NCBI GenBank assembly: GCA_012839805.1
Contig: DUMU01000032.1
Coordinates: 1 to 63,067, forward strand
Direction of reading: 5' to 3'
Source of the DNA: Bacillota bacterium
GTDB lineage: Bacteria > Bacillota > Limnochordia > Limnochordales > DUMU01
DNA length: 63,067 nucleotides
Shown here piece after piece: positions 1 to 7,945 of the stretch (within the stretch, counting starts at the first letter, position 1; each line of letters starts with the position of its first letter). Made by a program: the position numbers and the translations under genes. The notes beneath the pieces were generated by a model. That model saw only the letters and a program-made list of their open reading frames with translations, was not told the origin of the DNA and did no database searches.

Positions 1-144
1 AGTCACCCGCCCATCCTTGACGCAGGTCGTGGACGGTCTGGAGGTCTCTCTCGCGTGCTTTTCGATCTGGCACATGCTGCCAGCCTTTAGACGATCGGGG
101 GTTCGCCCACAGGTACTTGACAGACACGAGGCCATTTTGAACAC

Positions 145-174
145 TTGACGCGGTCGCTTGTTGCGATTTATCCT
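145..174 (+). promoter_or_regulatory. Candidate sigma-A promoter upstream of the Fur-family gene
   Basis: TTGACG at 145-150 and TATCCT at 169-174 are separated by 18 bp, close to the -35/-10 consensus. The site lies about 130 bp upstream of the Fur-family start. The rest of the first 304 bases shows no gene I can recognise. Confidence 0.4.
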
Positions 175-304
175 AACTACGAGAAGTCTCCAATAGCAGG
201 AAGTTCAACCGAACTGGCGGCTAAGACGGCCCGCCTAACGGGGGTGGCCGGTCAGCCGGGCGGCGGGTCAGTGCTTTGCCCCCATCCCTTCGGAAAGTAG
301 GTGC

Positions 305-883
305 ATGATGAAAGTCGAGGAAGTGCTGCGCAAGCTCAGGTCGAGGGGTGGGCGGATTACGCCGCAGCGGCGGGCGGTGGTAGGGCTCCTGGCGGGCGCG
401 GGCAGGGCGCAAAGTGTTCCTGAACTGCACTCGGCGCTTCGGCAGACCTTCCCCGACATGTCGGCGGATACTGTCTACCGCATTGCTGAGTGCCTCGTGG
501 AGATCGGGGCGGTCGAGGTTTTTCACGATCCTTCGCAGCGGGCGGACCGTTACGAGTGGGTGGACCGTCGCCACCACCACTTCGTCTGTCTGAATTGCGG
601 TGAAGTGGTTTGCCTGCCCGAGTGCCCGGTTGATAAGGCAGCGGAGAGCATGCAGTTACCCGAAGGGTTCACCGTGGTCCGCCATGAGTACCAGGCGTTC
701 GGTTACTGCAAGACGTGTCAGGGGGCGCGGTCGGCAAAGGTTGCAGACTCCGCTGAAGCGAGCGATGTACAGGAGCGCCCGAGCTCGCTGAAGTCCGAAG
801 CGGCGGGGCCGAAGTCAAGGAGAGCGGCCCGAAAAGCCCCCGGGGTCGAGCGGAACGACGTCCGAAGGAGCAGCGTTCAGTAG
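305..883 (+). CDS. Fur-family metal-responsive repressor, probably Zur-like
   Basis: A 192-residue cytoplasmic regulator. An N-terminal winged helix (about residues 1-75, with RITPQRRAVV and SADTVYRI typical of Fur proteins) is followed by the metal-binding and dimerisation domain. HHHFVC with Cys95/Cys98 and Cys135/Cys138 form the two CxxC pairs of the structural zinc site. Family members repress metal-uptake genes when loaded with metal. The ABC ATPase and permease of a Zn/Mn transporter follow directly, so a zinc sensor is the best guess, but Fur, PerR or Mur cannot be excluded. The last ~50 residues are an Ala/Ser/Arg-rich tail not usual in the family, and the reading frame closes inside a repetitive stretch. 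ATG305 and ATG308 are both possible starts behind GGAAAG. Confidence 0.88.
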   Translation: MMKVEEVLRKLRSRGGRITPQRRAVVGLLAGAGRAQSVPELHSALRQTFPDMSADTVYRIAECLVEIGAVEVFHDPSQRADRYEWVDRRHHHFVCLNCGEVVCLPECPVDKAAESMQLPEGFTVVRHEYQAFGYCKTCQGARSAKVADSAEASDVQERPSSLKSEAAGPKSRRAARKAPGVERNDVRRSSVQ

Positions 884-899
884 AACGGTCTCCAATGCG

Positions 900-1043
900 A
901 CGGTGCCGGGTGAAACAGCGCCCGGCGGAGCTGCGCCAGGCGGAGCTGCGTCAGGCGAACCTGCGTCAGGCAGAGCGGCGCCCGGTGCAGCTGCGTCTGG
1001 TGAACCGGCGTCTGGAAGAGCCGCACCGACGGGAGCCGGCTCC
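900..1043. repeat. Degenerate short tandem repeats between fur and the znuA remnant
   Basis: Repeated variants of GGCGGAGCTGCGYCAGGC, about 18 nt per unit. Read in the frame one base off the Fur frame, it encodes an Ala/Gly/Pro/Ser-rich chain that stays open from 792 to a TGA at 1047-1049. It could be a displaced low-complexity tail of the Fur protein after a frameshift, or non-coding repeat. Confidence 0.55.
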
Positions 1044-1060
1044 AAGTGAGGAGAGCCGAA

Positions 1061-1306
1061 ATGAAGATACCTTCCATAGTGACGAGGCTGAACCGAAAGA
1101 GATTGATAGCCATCGTTGCCGCCTCGGCAGTACAGCAAGTGGTCCGCATGCTGGCCGAGGCGGTCGGCGGGAAGCTGGTCACCCTCGACCCGCTGGGAGG
1201 GGCGGGGCTGGCCGGCCGTTCAACTTATGTCGAGTTGATGCGGTGGAACGCGCGCCGGCTGGCGCAAGCTGCTGCTCGCCTGCAACCCGTTCCACCCGGG
1301 AAATAG
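1061..1306 (+). pseudogene. C-terminal remnant of a ZnuA/TroA-like metal-binding protein
   Basis: An 81-codon open frame with its own ATG and a GAGGAG ribosome-binding site. Residues from VRMLAEAVGGKLVTLDPLGG through STYVELMRWNARRL match the C-terminal end of zinc-binding SBPs of the cluster A-I family (the LDPLGG turn and the final Tyr...MRxN helix). Such proteins are normally about 300 residues. The signal peptide, the histidine loop and the N-terminal lobe are missing, so it cannot bind metal or be exported as it stands. It occupies the expected place of znuA between regulator and ATPase, 17 bp before the ATPase start. I read it as a truncated gene whose frame and start survived, or were re-created after the deletion. 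Whether it is still translated is unknown. Confidence 0.68.
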
Positions 1307-1323
1307 GCCAGGAGTTGACCTTC

Positions 1324-2184
1324 ATGATCGATCTTGGACTCGAGTTACCGCGCTACTCCCACGATCGCTGCCCCGAGCCCCACCGGCCCATCCTCACGGT
1401 GGATCACGTCAGCCTGGTGCTGGGGGGACGCACGATCCTGGACGACGTTTCGTTCAAGCTCTGCCCGGGGGAGTTCGTGGCGGTGATCGGGCCGAACGGG
1501 GCCGGCAAGACCAGCTTGCTGCGGGTGATCGCAGGGCTGGAGAAGCGTTTCACCGGGCGGGTGGACCGGGGGGGCCTCCCGCCCGGCAGCATCAGCTACC
1601 TCCCGCAAATCCAGGCCTTTCATCGGGAACTCCCGATCACCGTGGCCGACCTCTTGTCCACCCGCCTGAGAGGCTCCCGGTCGCGGCGGCCCGTGCGGTC
1701 GCCTGCTCGCCCGCCGGCCGATTCGCCAGCTCATTCGCCTGCTCCTTCGGCGGCTCCTTCCCCTGCTCCTTCGCCATCTTCGCCCCCCCTCTCCTCGGCC
1801 CTTTTCGCCCCTGTGCGAGGGGAGGCGGCCCGGCTGATCTCGGCCGCCCTCGACCGGGTCGGCATGGCCGGGTTCGAACGCCGCCTATTCGGTGAACTCT
1901 CCGGCGGCCAGCAACAGCGGGTGCTGCTCGCCCGGGCCTTGCTCGGGCCGGTGCGCTTGCTCCTGCTCGATGAACCGGAAAGCGGCCTCGACCCCGATGC
2001 CCAGCACCAGTTCTACCAGCTGGTTCGCCAGGTGACCCGTGATGAACACCTCGCCTGCCTCGCAGTCTCTCACCAGCTGCACACCACCGCCCGCGCGGCC
2101 GACACCTGTTTGCTGCTGGACCGCAAGGTGCTGGCGGCCGGGCCGGCCGCGCAGATACTAGCACGTTTCGAGGAGCGTGGCTGA
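1324..2184 (+). CDS. Zn/Mn-type ABC transporter ATPase with Pro/Ser-rich insert
   Basis: A 286-residue ATP-binding subunit that powers metal import with the permease encoded next. Walker A GPNGAGKT is at residues 57-63, the Q-loop glutamine near 95, LSGGQ at 192-196, Walker B LLLLDE at about 212-217, and a switch histidine in SHQLHT. ATG1324 is chosen because AGGAG stands about 11 bp upstream; the frame stays open further 5' but only through repeats. Residues ~118-165, between the Q-loop and the signature motif, are a Pro/Ser/Ala-rich stretch with SPA repeats where homologues have a short helical loop. The DNA there (about 1675-1810) is repetitive. The stop codon is immediately followed by the GTG start of the permease. 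Confidence 0.88.
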   Translation: MIDLGLELPRYSHDRCPEPHRPILTVDHVSLVLGGRTILDDVSFKLCPGEFVAVIGPNGAGKTSLLRVIAGLEKRFTGRVDRGGLPPGSISYLPQIQAFHRELPITVADLLSTRLRGSRSRRPVRSPARPPADSPAHSPAPSAAPSPAPSPSSPPLSSALFAPVRGEAARLISAALDRVGMAGFERRLFGELSGGQQQRVLLARALLGPVRLLLLDEPESGLDPDAQHQFYQLVRQVTRDEHLACLAVSHQLHTTARAADTCLLLDRKVLAAGPAAQILARFEERG

Positions 2185-3030
2185 GTGACGAGCACGACGA
2201 TTTTCAGGTTCCTCGTTGAACCGTTCAGTTATCCCTTTATGCTGCGGGCGCTCCTCGCGTCGCTGGGCATCGGCCTGCTCACCTCGATGGCCGGTTTTTT
2301 CGTCATCTACCGGCGTCTTGCCTTCGCCGGGCAGGGCATCGCCCACGCCATCTTCGGGGGTGTGGCCCTGGCCTTCGCCCTGGGTTTTTCGCCCTTACTT
2401 GGCGGTGCAGCCTTTGCCATTGCCATCGCCGTCGCCATTGCCGCCATCAGCCGCCACGGTTCGCTTTCCGAAGATGCTGCCATCGGCATCTTCTTCTCCG
2501 CGGCCATGGCCCTGGGCACGGTGCTGGTCGCCCGAACGCCCGGCTACGTCGACCTCTTCGGCTATCTTTTCGGCAACATCCTGGCCGTCACCCCGGCCGA
2601 CCTTTGGACGCTCGTCGTCGCCGGCGGCCTCACCCTCGCCTTCTTCGTGCACTACTTCCACGACCTCGTGGCCGTCGCCTTCTCCCCTGAACTGGCCCAG
2701 GTCGACGGCAAGCCGGTCGCTTTCCTCGAGTACGGCCTTTTGATCGCCATCGCCGCCGTCGTCGTCCTCGCCGTTCGCATGGTGGGCATCGTCCTGGTCT
2801 CGGCTTTGCTCGTCATCCCGCCGGCCACGGCCCGGCTCCGGGCTCGGCACTACCCCGCTTTCCTCGCCCTCACGCTGGCCCTCAACCTCACGAGCAGCCT
2901 CGGCGGCCTCTTGCTTTCTTACTGGTTCGACTTACCCTCCGGCGGCACGATCGTGCTCCTCGCCACCACCCTCTTCCTCGCCGCCTTCGCCCGGCAGCAC
3001 CTCACGTTCCGGCGGCACACCCGCACCTAG
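2185..3030 (+). CDS. Zn/Mn-type ABC transporter permease (ZnuB/MntB family)
   Basis: A 281-residue integral membrane protein of the ABC-3 family with about eight hydrophobic segments. Typical family stretches include FAGQGIAHAIFGG near residue 50 and MVGIVLVSALLVIPPATA near 200. It forms the membrane channel for metal import and pairs with the preceding ATPase, from which it is separated by no spacer. The GTG at 2185 directly follows the TGA of the ATPase, so translational coupling is likely. With the binding-protein gene reduced to a remnant, the transporter would need an SBP encoded elsewhere. Confidence 0.9.
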   Translation: MTSTTIFRFLVEPFSYPFMLRALLASLGIGLLTSMAGFFVIYRRLAFAGQGIAHAIFGGVALAFALGFSPLLGGAAFAIAIAVAIAAISRHGSLSEDAAIGIFFSAAMALGTVLVARTPGYVDLFGYLFGNILAVTPADLWTLVVAGGLTLAFFVHYFHDLVAVAFSPELAQVDGKPVAFLEYGLLIAIAAVVVLAVRMVGIVLVSALLVIPPATARLRARHYPAFLALTLALNLTSSLGGLLLSYWFDLPSGGTIVLLATTLFLAAFARQHLTFRRHTRT

Positions 3031-3099
3031 CGCCGCCGCGCGCCGGGAAGTGCGGGGCTTCATCGGTCGGATCCGGGAATCATAGAGGTTAAGGAGGCA

Positions 3100-3121
3100 T
3101 GCGGGAGTTTTGAGTCCCGCA
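3100..3121 (+). terminator. Short hairpin after the metal-transport genes
   Basis: TGCGGGA (3100-3106) pairs perfectly with TCCCGCA (3115-3121) around an 8-base loop. There is no long T-run after it. A strong AAGGAGG followed by a four-codon ORF (M-R-E-F, 3099-3113) overlaps the hairpin, so it could be a leader of the next gene instead of a terminator. Confidence 0.35.
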
Positions 3122-3161
3122 CCTTTGAACCGTAAACCGGGCCACGGAGAGAGAAGCGCGA

Positions 3162-4877
3162 GTGCCAAGACGAACGGGCATGGATGGATCGGTAACGGGC
3201 ACCGCCAGCGACCCGGAGCGAGCCGGCGAGGCGGCAAAAGCCGGCGAGCGTAAGGCGGCTATCGAGCCTGGAAGAGCCGGCAACCCGGCCGCGGTGGTCG
3301 CCCTCACCTACGTCGGAACTGTCGTCGGCGCCGGCTTCGCCTCGGGCCAGGAGGTATTGCAGTTCTTCACGGCCCAGGGCCGGCCCGGGCTCCTGGCCAT
3401 GGTCCTCGCGGCCGGCCTCTTCGGCTGGGTCGGGGCGTCGATCATGCTGTACGGCCGCCGTTTCGGGGCTGAGTCACACCTTCCCGTAGTTCAGCACGTG
3501 GCCGGGGAGCGGACGAGGGCCGCGAGCCTCCTCGACGGGATCATAACCTTCTTCCTGCTGGGGACGACGGCGGCGATGGTGTCCGGCGCGGGTTCCATCG
3601 CCTCCGAACAGTTCGGGATCTCCCGGTGGCTGGGGGGCGGGCTGCTCGCCGCGGCGGCGGTACTGACGGTGCTGGCGGGAGTTCACCGGGTGATCGAGTC
3701 GATAAGTATCGTTGCCCCTTTCCTGCTCCTCTCCGTGCTGGGGCTGGCAGCCGCCGCCGTGGCTTTGAACCCCGACCCGCCCGCCGCCGTGTCGAGGATG
3801 TTTACCGTTTCGCCGCTTTCGGCCCCGGCCGCTCCCGATCGTGCCGGATTGCCTGCGGCCGACACCCCCCCCGGCGGACCGGTAGACGGGCCAGATGGGC
3901 CCGGCGGGATAACAGGGTCAGGCCTGACGGATAGGCCAGATAGGCTGGAACAGGGCGGCGGCCCGGGTGGTTCGGGCGGGTCGCCCACACTTCGTGAACT
4001 GTCTGCCATCAGTTCACTATTGCCCTATCTCGGAAGATGCGGGTGGCTGGTGGCGGGGCTCCTTTATGTCGCCTACAACCTGGTACTTTCGGTTTCGGTC
4101 CTCGCCCCGCTGGGCAAGGAGGCGCGCAGCCGGAACGCGGTGGTCGCCGGGGGATATCTGGGCGGCGCCGCCCTGATGCTGGGCGTTTTTGCCATCCAGA
4201 GCGCAATGCTCGCCCTGTTACCGGCAGGTGAACTCAGGGCGCTGGACATCCCAATGCTGGGCGTAGCGCGGCGGCTTTCGCCCGTCCTCGGCATCGCCTA
4301 CTCCGCGGTGGTAATGGCCGAGGTGTACACCACGGCCGTGGCCAACCTGTACGGCTTTGCCGCCCGCCTCGTCGAAAGATCGTGGTCATGGCCGTGGCCA
4401 CGGCCGTGGTCTCAGTCCCAGTCTTCACCATCGCCCGTTTCCCCGCCTTCGTCCCGCGCTGCGTCCCTGCCTTCGGCCTCCCCCGCGTCCCGGTCTTCGT
4501 CATCCCCACTCTCCCCCGTACCCCCGTCGAGGTTCTCACCCCCAACCCGGTTGGAGTCGTCATCCCGTTCCCGGTCGTCGTTGTCACACCGCTCCGGATC
4601 GTGGTCGTCAGACCACGCCGCGCCGTGGCTGTCAGACCGCTCCGCGTCGGGGCTGTCACGCCGATCCCGGTCGTCGCCCGGGCCGGTGTCAAGCCGCGGC
4701 GAAACTGCCCCGACCAGGCCATTTCGCCTGGTCGTGGCCGCGAGCGGCGTGGCCGCCGGCCTCGCCGCCGGTTTTGGATTCGCGCAGGTGGTCGGCACGC
4801 TCTACCCGCTCATGGGCCTCGCCGGCCTCGCCCTCGTGGCCCTCGTCATCCGGGCCCGGGTTCGGGAGGCCCTCTAG
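3162..4877 (+). CDS. YkvI-like membrane protein with two large low-complexity insertions
   Basis: A 571-residue polytopic membrane protein. The opening VGTVVGAGFASGQEVLQFFT and the repeated glycine-rich helices match the YkvI family of putative transporters in the APC superfamily; substrate unknown. About ten membrane segments are visible, the last two around residues 530-565. A Gly/Pro/Asp-rich insert occupies roughly residues 223-278. A Ser/Arg/Pro-rich insert of about 110 residues occupies roughly 407-515, just before the final two helices; homologues are about 350 residues without them. GTG3162 and ATG3180 are both plausible starts, and the first ~35 residues are also low-complexity. Function is inferred from family resemblance only. 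Confidence 0.75.
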   Translation: MPRRTGMDGSVTGTASDPERAGEAAKAGERKAAIEPGRAGNPAAVVALTYVGTVVGAGFASGQEVLQFFTAQGRPGLLAMVLAAGLFGWVGASIMLYGRRFGAESHLPVVQHVAGERTRAASLLDGIITFFLLGTTAAMVSGAGSIASEQFGISRWLGGGLLAAAAVLTVLAGVHRVIESISIVAPFLLLSVLGLAAAAVALNPDPPAAVSRMFTVSPLSAPAAPDRAGLPAADTPPGGPVDGPDGPGGITGSGLTDRPDRLEQGGGPGGSGGSPTLRELSAISSLLPYLGRCGWLVAGLLYVAYNLVLSVSVLAPLGKEARSRNAVVAGGYLGGAALMLGVFAIQSAMLALLPAGELRALDIPMLGVARRLSPVLGIAYSAVVMAEVYTTAVANLYGFAARLVERSWSWPWPRPWSQSQSSPSPVSPPSSRAASLPSASPASRSSSSPLSPVPPSRFSPPTRLESSSRSRSSLSHRSGSWSSDHAAPWLSDRSASGLSRRSRSSPGPVSSRGETAPTRPFRLVVAASGVAAGLAAGFGFAQVVGTLYPLMGLAGLALVALVIRARVREAL

Positions 4878-5020
4878 CTCCCCGTCCGCCCTGCCGGCAG
4901 GAGCAAGGGGGATCAAGTAAAACAGGACGAAGTAACGAGGAAGCAAGCGCAGGCAGGAGGAAGACGGTGGGCGGCGTAGAATCATGAAGGGTTGATATAA
5001 CAATAGAAGGAGGGAGTGGC

Positions 5021-6376
5021 GTGTATAGCAAGACGATACGGGCACAGGCAGTGGTTGTGGCGATGACAATGGCCATGGTGGTCACGGCACCCATCATGGC
5101 CGACACACTTGCCCTGACCGTGACGCTCATCACCCCGCAGGCACAAGCGGCAGCGGCCCCGGTCAAGCTAGTTCTCTTTTCCCATTACGAGAAAGTACCG
5201 CCCATGATTGGGCTGTCCCAGGCCATCGACGAATGGAACAAGCTCCATCCTGATATCCGCGTTGAACATCAAATAGTTTCTTTTGATGGCACGTGGTACC
5301 AAAAACTGGCTACTCAGATCGCGGCCGGGCAGACGCCGGATATTCTCCACATCCCCAGCATCTACCTGGCGGATCTGGTGGGGCAGAACGTGCTCTCCCC
5401 GGTACCGGATTCGATCATCGAAAACGTCATCGAGCCCCATTACGTGCCGGGATCACTGGCCTTCACTCGCTACAAGGGAAAGACTTGGGGCATCCCCACC
5501 GAGTTCCAGCCGCGAGCGCTCGCCTACAACCTGGGCCTCTTCGAGAAGGCGGCCTTGCCGGATCGTTCACCTAAGGATTGGCAGGAACTCGTCACTTTCG
5601 CCCGCAAGCTAACCAGGCGGACCGCGGACGGCAACCTCGAGGTAGCCGGTTTTGGCCTTTGGACCGCCACCTGGGCCATCAACGGGTTCATGGGGGCGTA
5701 CTTCGCCTTTGCCTGGTCCAACGGCGCCGACCCCTTTGCCGGCCCCGACAACACGCAGCTCAGCCTGACCTCCACCGCGTCGCAGGAGGCCGTCGAATTC
5801 CTGGCCGGGCTCAATCTCCGGGAAAAGGTTATGAGCCTCGCCACGACCGACTTTATCCGCGACAAGCTGGGGATGTACATCGCCTTCGGCCCCTGGGAGC
5901 GAGGCAACATGCTGGTACAAGAGGCAGGGGCCTGGTACCAGCAGAACGCCCGTAGCGGCTTGATCCCGCCCGGTAAGACCGGCAAGCCGGTAGCTCCCAC
6001 CTTCGGGTGGATGTTCTCGGTCAGCTCCACCACCAAGGCCGCCAAGCAGGCCTGGGAGTTTCTCACCTGGCTGAACACGGAGGCGATCAACGGGACGACC
6101 CGCATGGGCACCGTCCTGGCCCAGCAGGGTTCGATCCCGGTTACGAGGAAGGACATGGAAGGGCAGGCGGTGGCCAAAGAGCCGTTTATGAAAGGGTTCA
6201 TCCAGGCGCTGCTGGGGGGATTCGTGCGGCCCGACCCCATCCTTCCGCAACAGGATGCGACCATGGCCGTGGTGCACAAACACCTGATGCAAGCCCTGCG
6301 AGGGGAAAAGCCGGTGGGCAACGCCCTGGCCGATGCTGAGCAAGAAGTCAAGACACTCTGGCGGTCGAAGAAGTAA
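5021..6376 (+). CDS. Family 1 extracellular sugar-binding protein (orphan)
   Basis: A 451-residue secreted periplasmic-binding-type protein. A long hydrophobic leader (residues ~8-45, ending in alanine-rich sequence) precedes a typical family 1 SBP fold: VKLVLFSHYEK at the start of the mature protein, GQTPDILHIPSIYLADL in the first lobe, then YKGKTWGIPTEFQPRALAYN. Proteins of this family bind oligosaccharides or glycerol-3-phosphate and deliver them to ABC permeases. GTG5021 is preceded by AAGGAGGG. No permease or ATPase gene adjoins it; the neighbours are a YkvI-like gene and a convergent propeller gene, so the ligand cannot be named. Confidence 0.87.
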   Translation: MYSKTIRAQAVVVAMTMAMVVTAPIMADTLALTVTLITPQAQAAAAPVKLVLFSHYEKVPPMIGLSQAIDEWNKLHPDIRVEHQIVSFDGTWYQKLATQIAAGQTPDILHIPSIYLADLVGQNVLSPVPDSIIENVIEPHYVPGSLAFTRYKGKTWGIPTEFQPRALAYNLGLFEKAALPDRSPKDWQELVTFARKLTRRTADGNLEVAGFGLWTATWAINGFMGAYFAFAWSNGADPFAGPDNTQLSLTSTASQEAVEFLAGLNLREKVMSLATTDFIRDKLGMYIAFGPWERGNMLVQEAGAWYQQNARSGLIPPGKTGKPVAPTFGWMFSVSSTTKAAKQAWEFLTWLNTEAINGTTRMGTVLAQQGSIPVTRKDMEGQAVAKEPFMKGFIQALLGGFVRPDPILPQQDATMAVVHKHLMQALRGEKPVGNALADAEQEVKTLWRSKK

Positions 6377-6412
6377 GCCCGTGCCCGGCCCGGGTGGTAA
6401 CCGGGGTCTGAT

Positions 6413-6451
6413 CCGGCCGGAGCCCGCCCGATCCGGGCCGGCTCCGGCCGG
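6413..6451. terminator. Strong inverted repeat between convergent genes
   Basis: A perfect 12-bp inverted repeat (6413-6424 and 6440-6451, CCGGCCGGAGCC and its complement) with a 15-base loop. It lies 36 bp after the SBP stop and about 110 bp from the stop of the convergent propeller gene. There is no T-tract, so if it terminates it would be a bidirectional, hairpin-dominated site. Confidence 0.45.
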
Positions 6452-6562
6452 CGTCGCGAGCGGCCTCCCGCCGTGGCCGCCAAGCACCTCCACCGGGCGG
6501 GCGGGCCCGGCGCCAGAGCCGGTCGCCGGACCGGCCGCATAGCCGCTCTCGCCAGGGCAGCT

Positions 6563-7609
6563 TCAGAGCCTAAGTCGGAAGACGCGTACGTTTACGCCGT
6601 CGGCCGGCCGCTGGTCGAGAACCACCAGGGTTACCTCGCTCGTTCCGGCCCCCGCGGCCGTTGCCCGTGCCGTCACGACCGCCACTCCGGACGCTTCCGT
6701 GCGCACGCCGAGTTCACTGCGGGTGTAGGTAGCCAGGATCTCGCCCCCCGGCGAGAGGATGGTGAGCGCCGGTTCACCGTCATAGTGAACCACATACACC
6801 CGCCCCGCTTCATCCGCGGCCACGTGGAAAGGATGAGCGGGCAGATCAGCTAAAGGCACCGGCCGCCCGGAACAAGGGCAAATGGTGTATACCTTCGTTG
6901 AACCGAAATCCCCGACCACGATCCCGGCCCGGCTGCTGCTGGCCGGCTGCCGCAGGTCGCTACCCAGGGCTACGTACCCGCTTTCCCCCCAGGTCTCGTC
7001 CAAGACAAGCTCGCCCGGGGCAGTGAGCAGAAACCGGTATATGCCTACCCGCCCCTTGCGGTCGGTTACGTAGACGCGTCCTTCCTGGTCAAAGGTGATA
7101 CCTTCCGGATCAACCAGCCCAAACGGCCGCAGGTCGTACTGCGCCACGGGTTTCAGCTCAGGATCGAAGACGTATAGCTCAGGAACTGTCCCCGGCGCCC
7201 ATACCATGCCCCTGGCGTCGACCGCCACCGCCTTTCCCCAGGCGTCCGGGTTGAGGGCGGCCAGATCCGCTCGAGCCAGGATCTTTCCGGTAGAGAGATC
7301 CACTTTCCAGAGCGCCTTGTCCTGAATCCCGGCCACGTACAGGACCAGGCCCTGGTAAGGCCCACCGGCCGCCCCGGGCCGGCCGGGCGTTCCGGACTCG
7401 CCCATGGACGCCGCCACCAGGCAAACTCCCCGGGCGCTCGCCCCCGGCGAGGCTACCGCATAGGCGGCCACCGGCTCGAGCTGCGGGCTCGCCACCACCT
7501 CCGCCGCCGGTGCGGCGAGTAGGCCGGCCAATGCGATCCCCCAGGTCAGTGCGGCCACCACCAGCTCCGCCTTGGAGGTGTTCGTCCTCAGTATCGCTTT
7601 CGTCTTCAC
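6563..7609 (-). CDS. Secreted NHL/beta-propeller repeat protein
   Basis: A 348-residue exported protein of unknown role. An N-terminal hydrophobic signal (ELVVAALTWGIALAGLLAAP) is followed by repeated propeller-type strands such as GLVLYVAGIQDKALWKVDL, DPEGITFDQEGRVYVTD and AADEAGRVYVVHYDG, resembling NHL or SMP-30-like blades. GTG at 7609 is chosen because GGGGG stands about 8 bp upstream and the signal peptide begins shortly after; the open frame continues to 7705 without a better site. Convergent with the SBP gene and divergent from mtnA. No catalytic motif is apparent. Confidence 0.72.
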   Translation of the reverse strand: MKTKAILRTNTSKAELVVAALTWGIALAGLLAAPAAEVVASPQLEPVAAYAVASPGASARGVCLVAASMGESGTPGRPGAAGGPYQGLVLYVAGIQDKALWKVDLSTGKILARADLAALNPDAWGKAVAVDARGMVWAPGTVPELYVFDPELKPVAQYDLRPFGLVDPEGITFDQEGRVYVTDRKGRVGIYRFLLTAPGELVLDETWGESGYVALGSDLRQPASSSRAGIVVGDFGSTKVYTICPCSGRPVPLADLPAHPFHVAADEAGRVYVVHYDGEPALTILSPGGEILATYTRSELGVRTEASGVAVVTARATAAGAGTSEVTLVVLDQRPADGVNVRVFRLRL

Positions 7610-7945
7610 CTGCAAGCCCCCTTTCGAATGAGCACCTTCTACTTCCCTGCTTCCCGGGCAATTCCTCCCTTGCCAGCACCGGGTGGCCGACCCGGCCTGA
7701 ACCACCAGCCCTGCCGGCTATTTCCCCGCTTCTCTTACCGGTGCGCCCGGCCGCCGGGTAACCGGCAAGACCGGCGGGAGTGACCGCCCTCGGTGGCGCT
7801 GGGAGCGGGGTTGCTCAGCAGGAAGTCCACGGGAAAACATAGTAAGCTGGAACCGGGCTGGAGCTGGTAAAGCACCGAGCTGGAGCTGCCAGGCGCAGGC
7901 GAGGTGACAGCCAGGCAAAATCCGGCGGACGGGTGAAGAACGAGA
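7610..7945. other. Intergenic region between divergent propeller gene and mtnA
   Basis: A G+C-rich stretch of 336 bases with several CCGGC-type short inverted repeats. I looked for a SAM riboswitch ahead of mtnA and did not find its conserved core. No gene or clear promoter was recognised. Confidence 0.4.

Noticed and set aside
1637-2164. Long minus-strand open frame opposite the Zn-type ATPase
   Set aside because: High G+C makes antisense frames open; its protein is Arg/Pro/Gly-rich and lacks motifs. The plus-strand frame has all ABC motifs.
3092-3113. Leader peptide M-R-E-F before the YkvI-like gene
   Set aside because: Only four codons; it has a good ribosome-binding site but no attenuator pattern beyond a short hairpin, so it was only mentioned within the hairpin entry.
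7610-7945. SAM riboswitch ahead of mtnA
   Set aside because: The conserved SAM-I core (AGAG...GGAGGGACTGGCCC and GGTGCTAATTCC) is not found.
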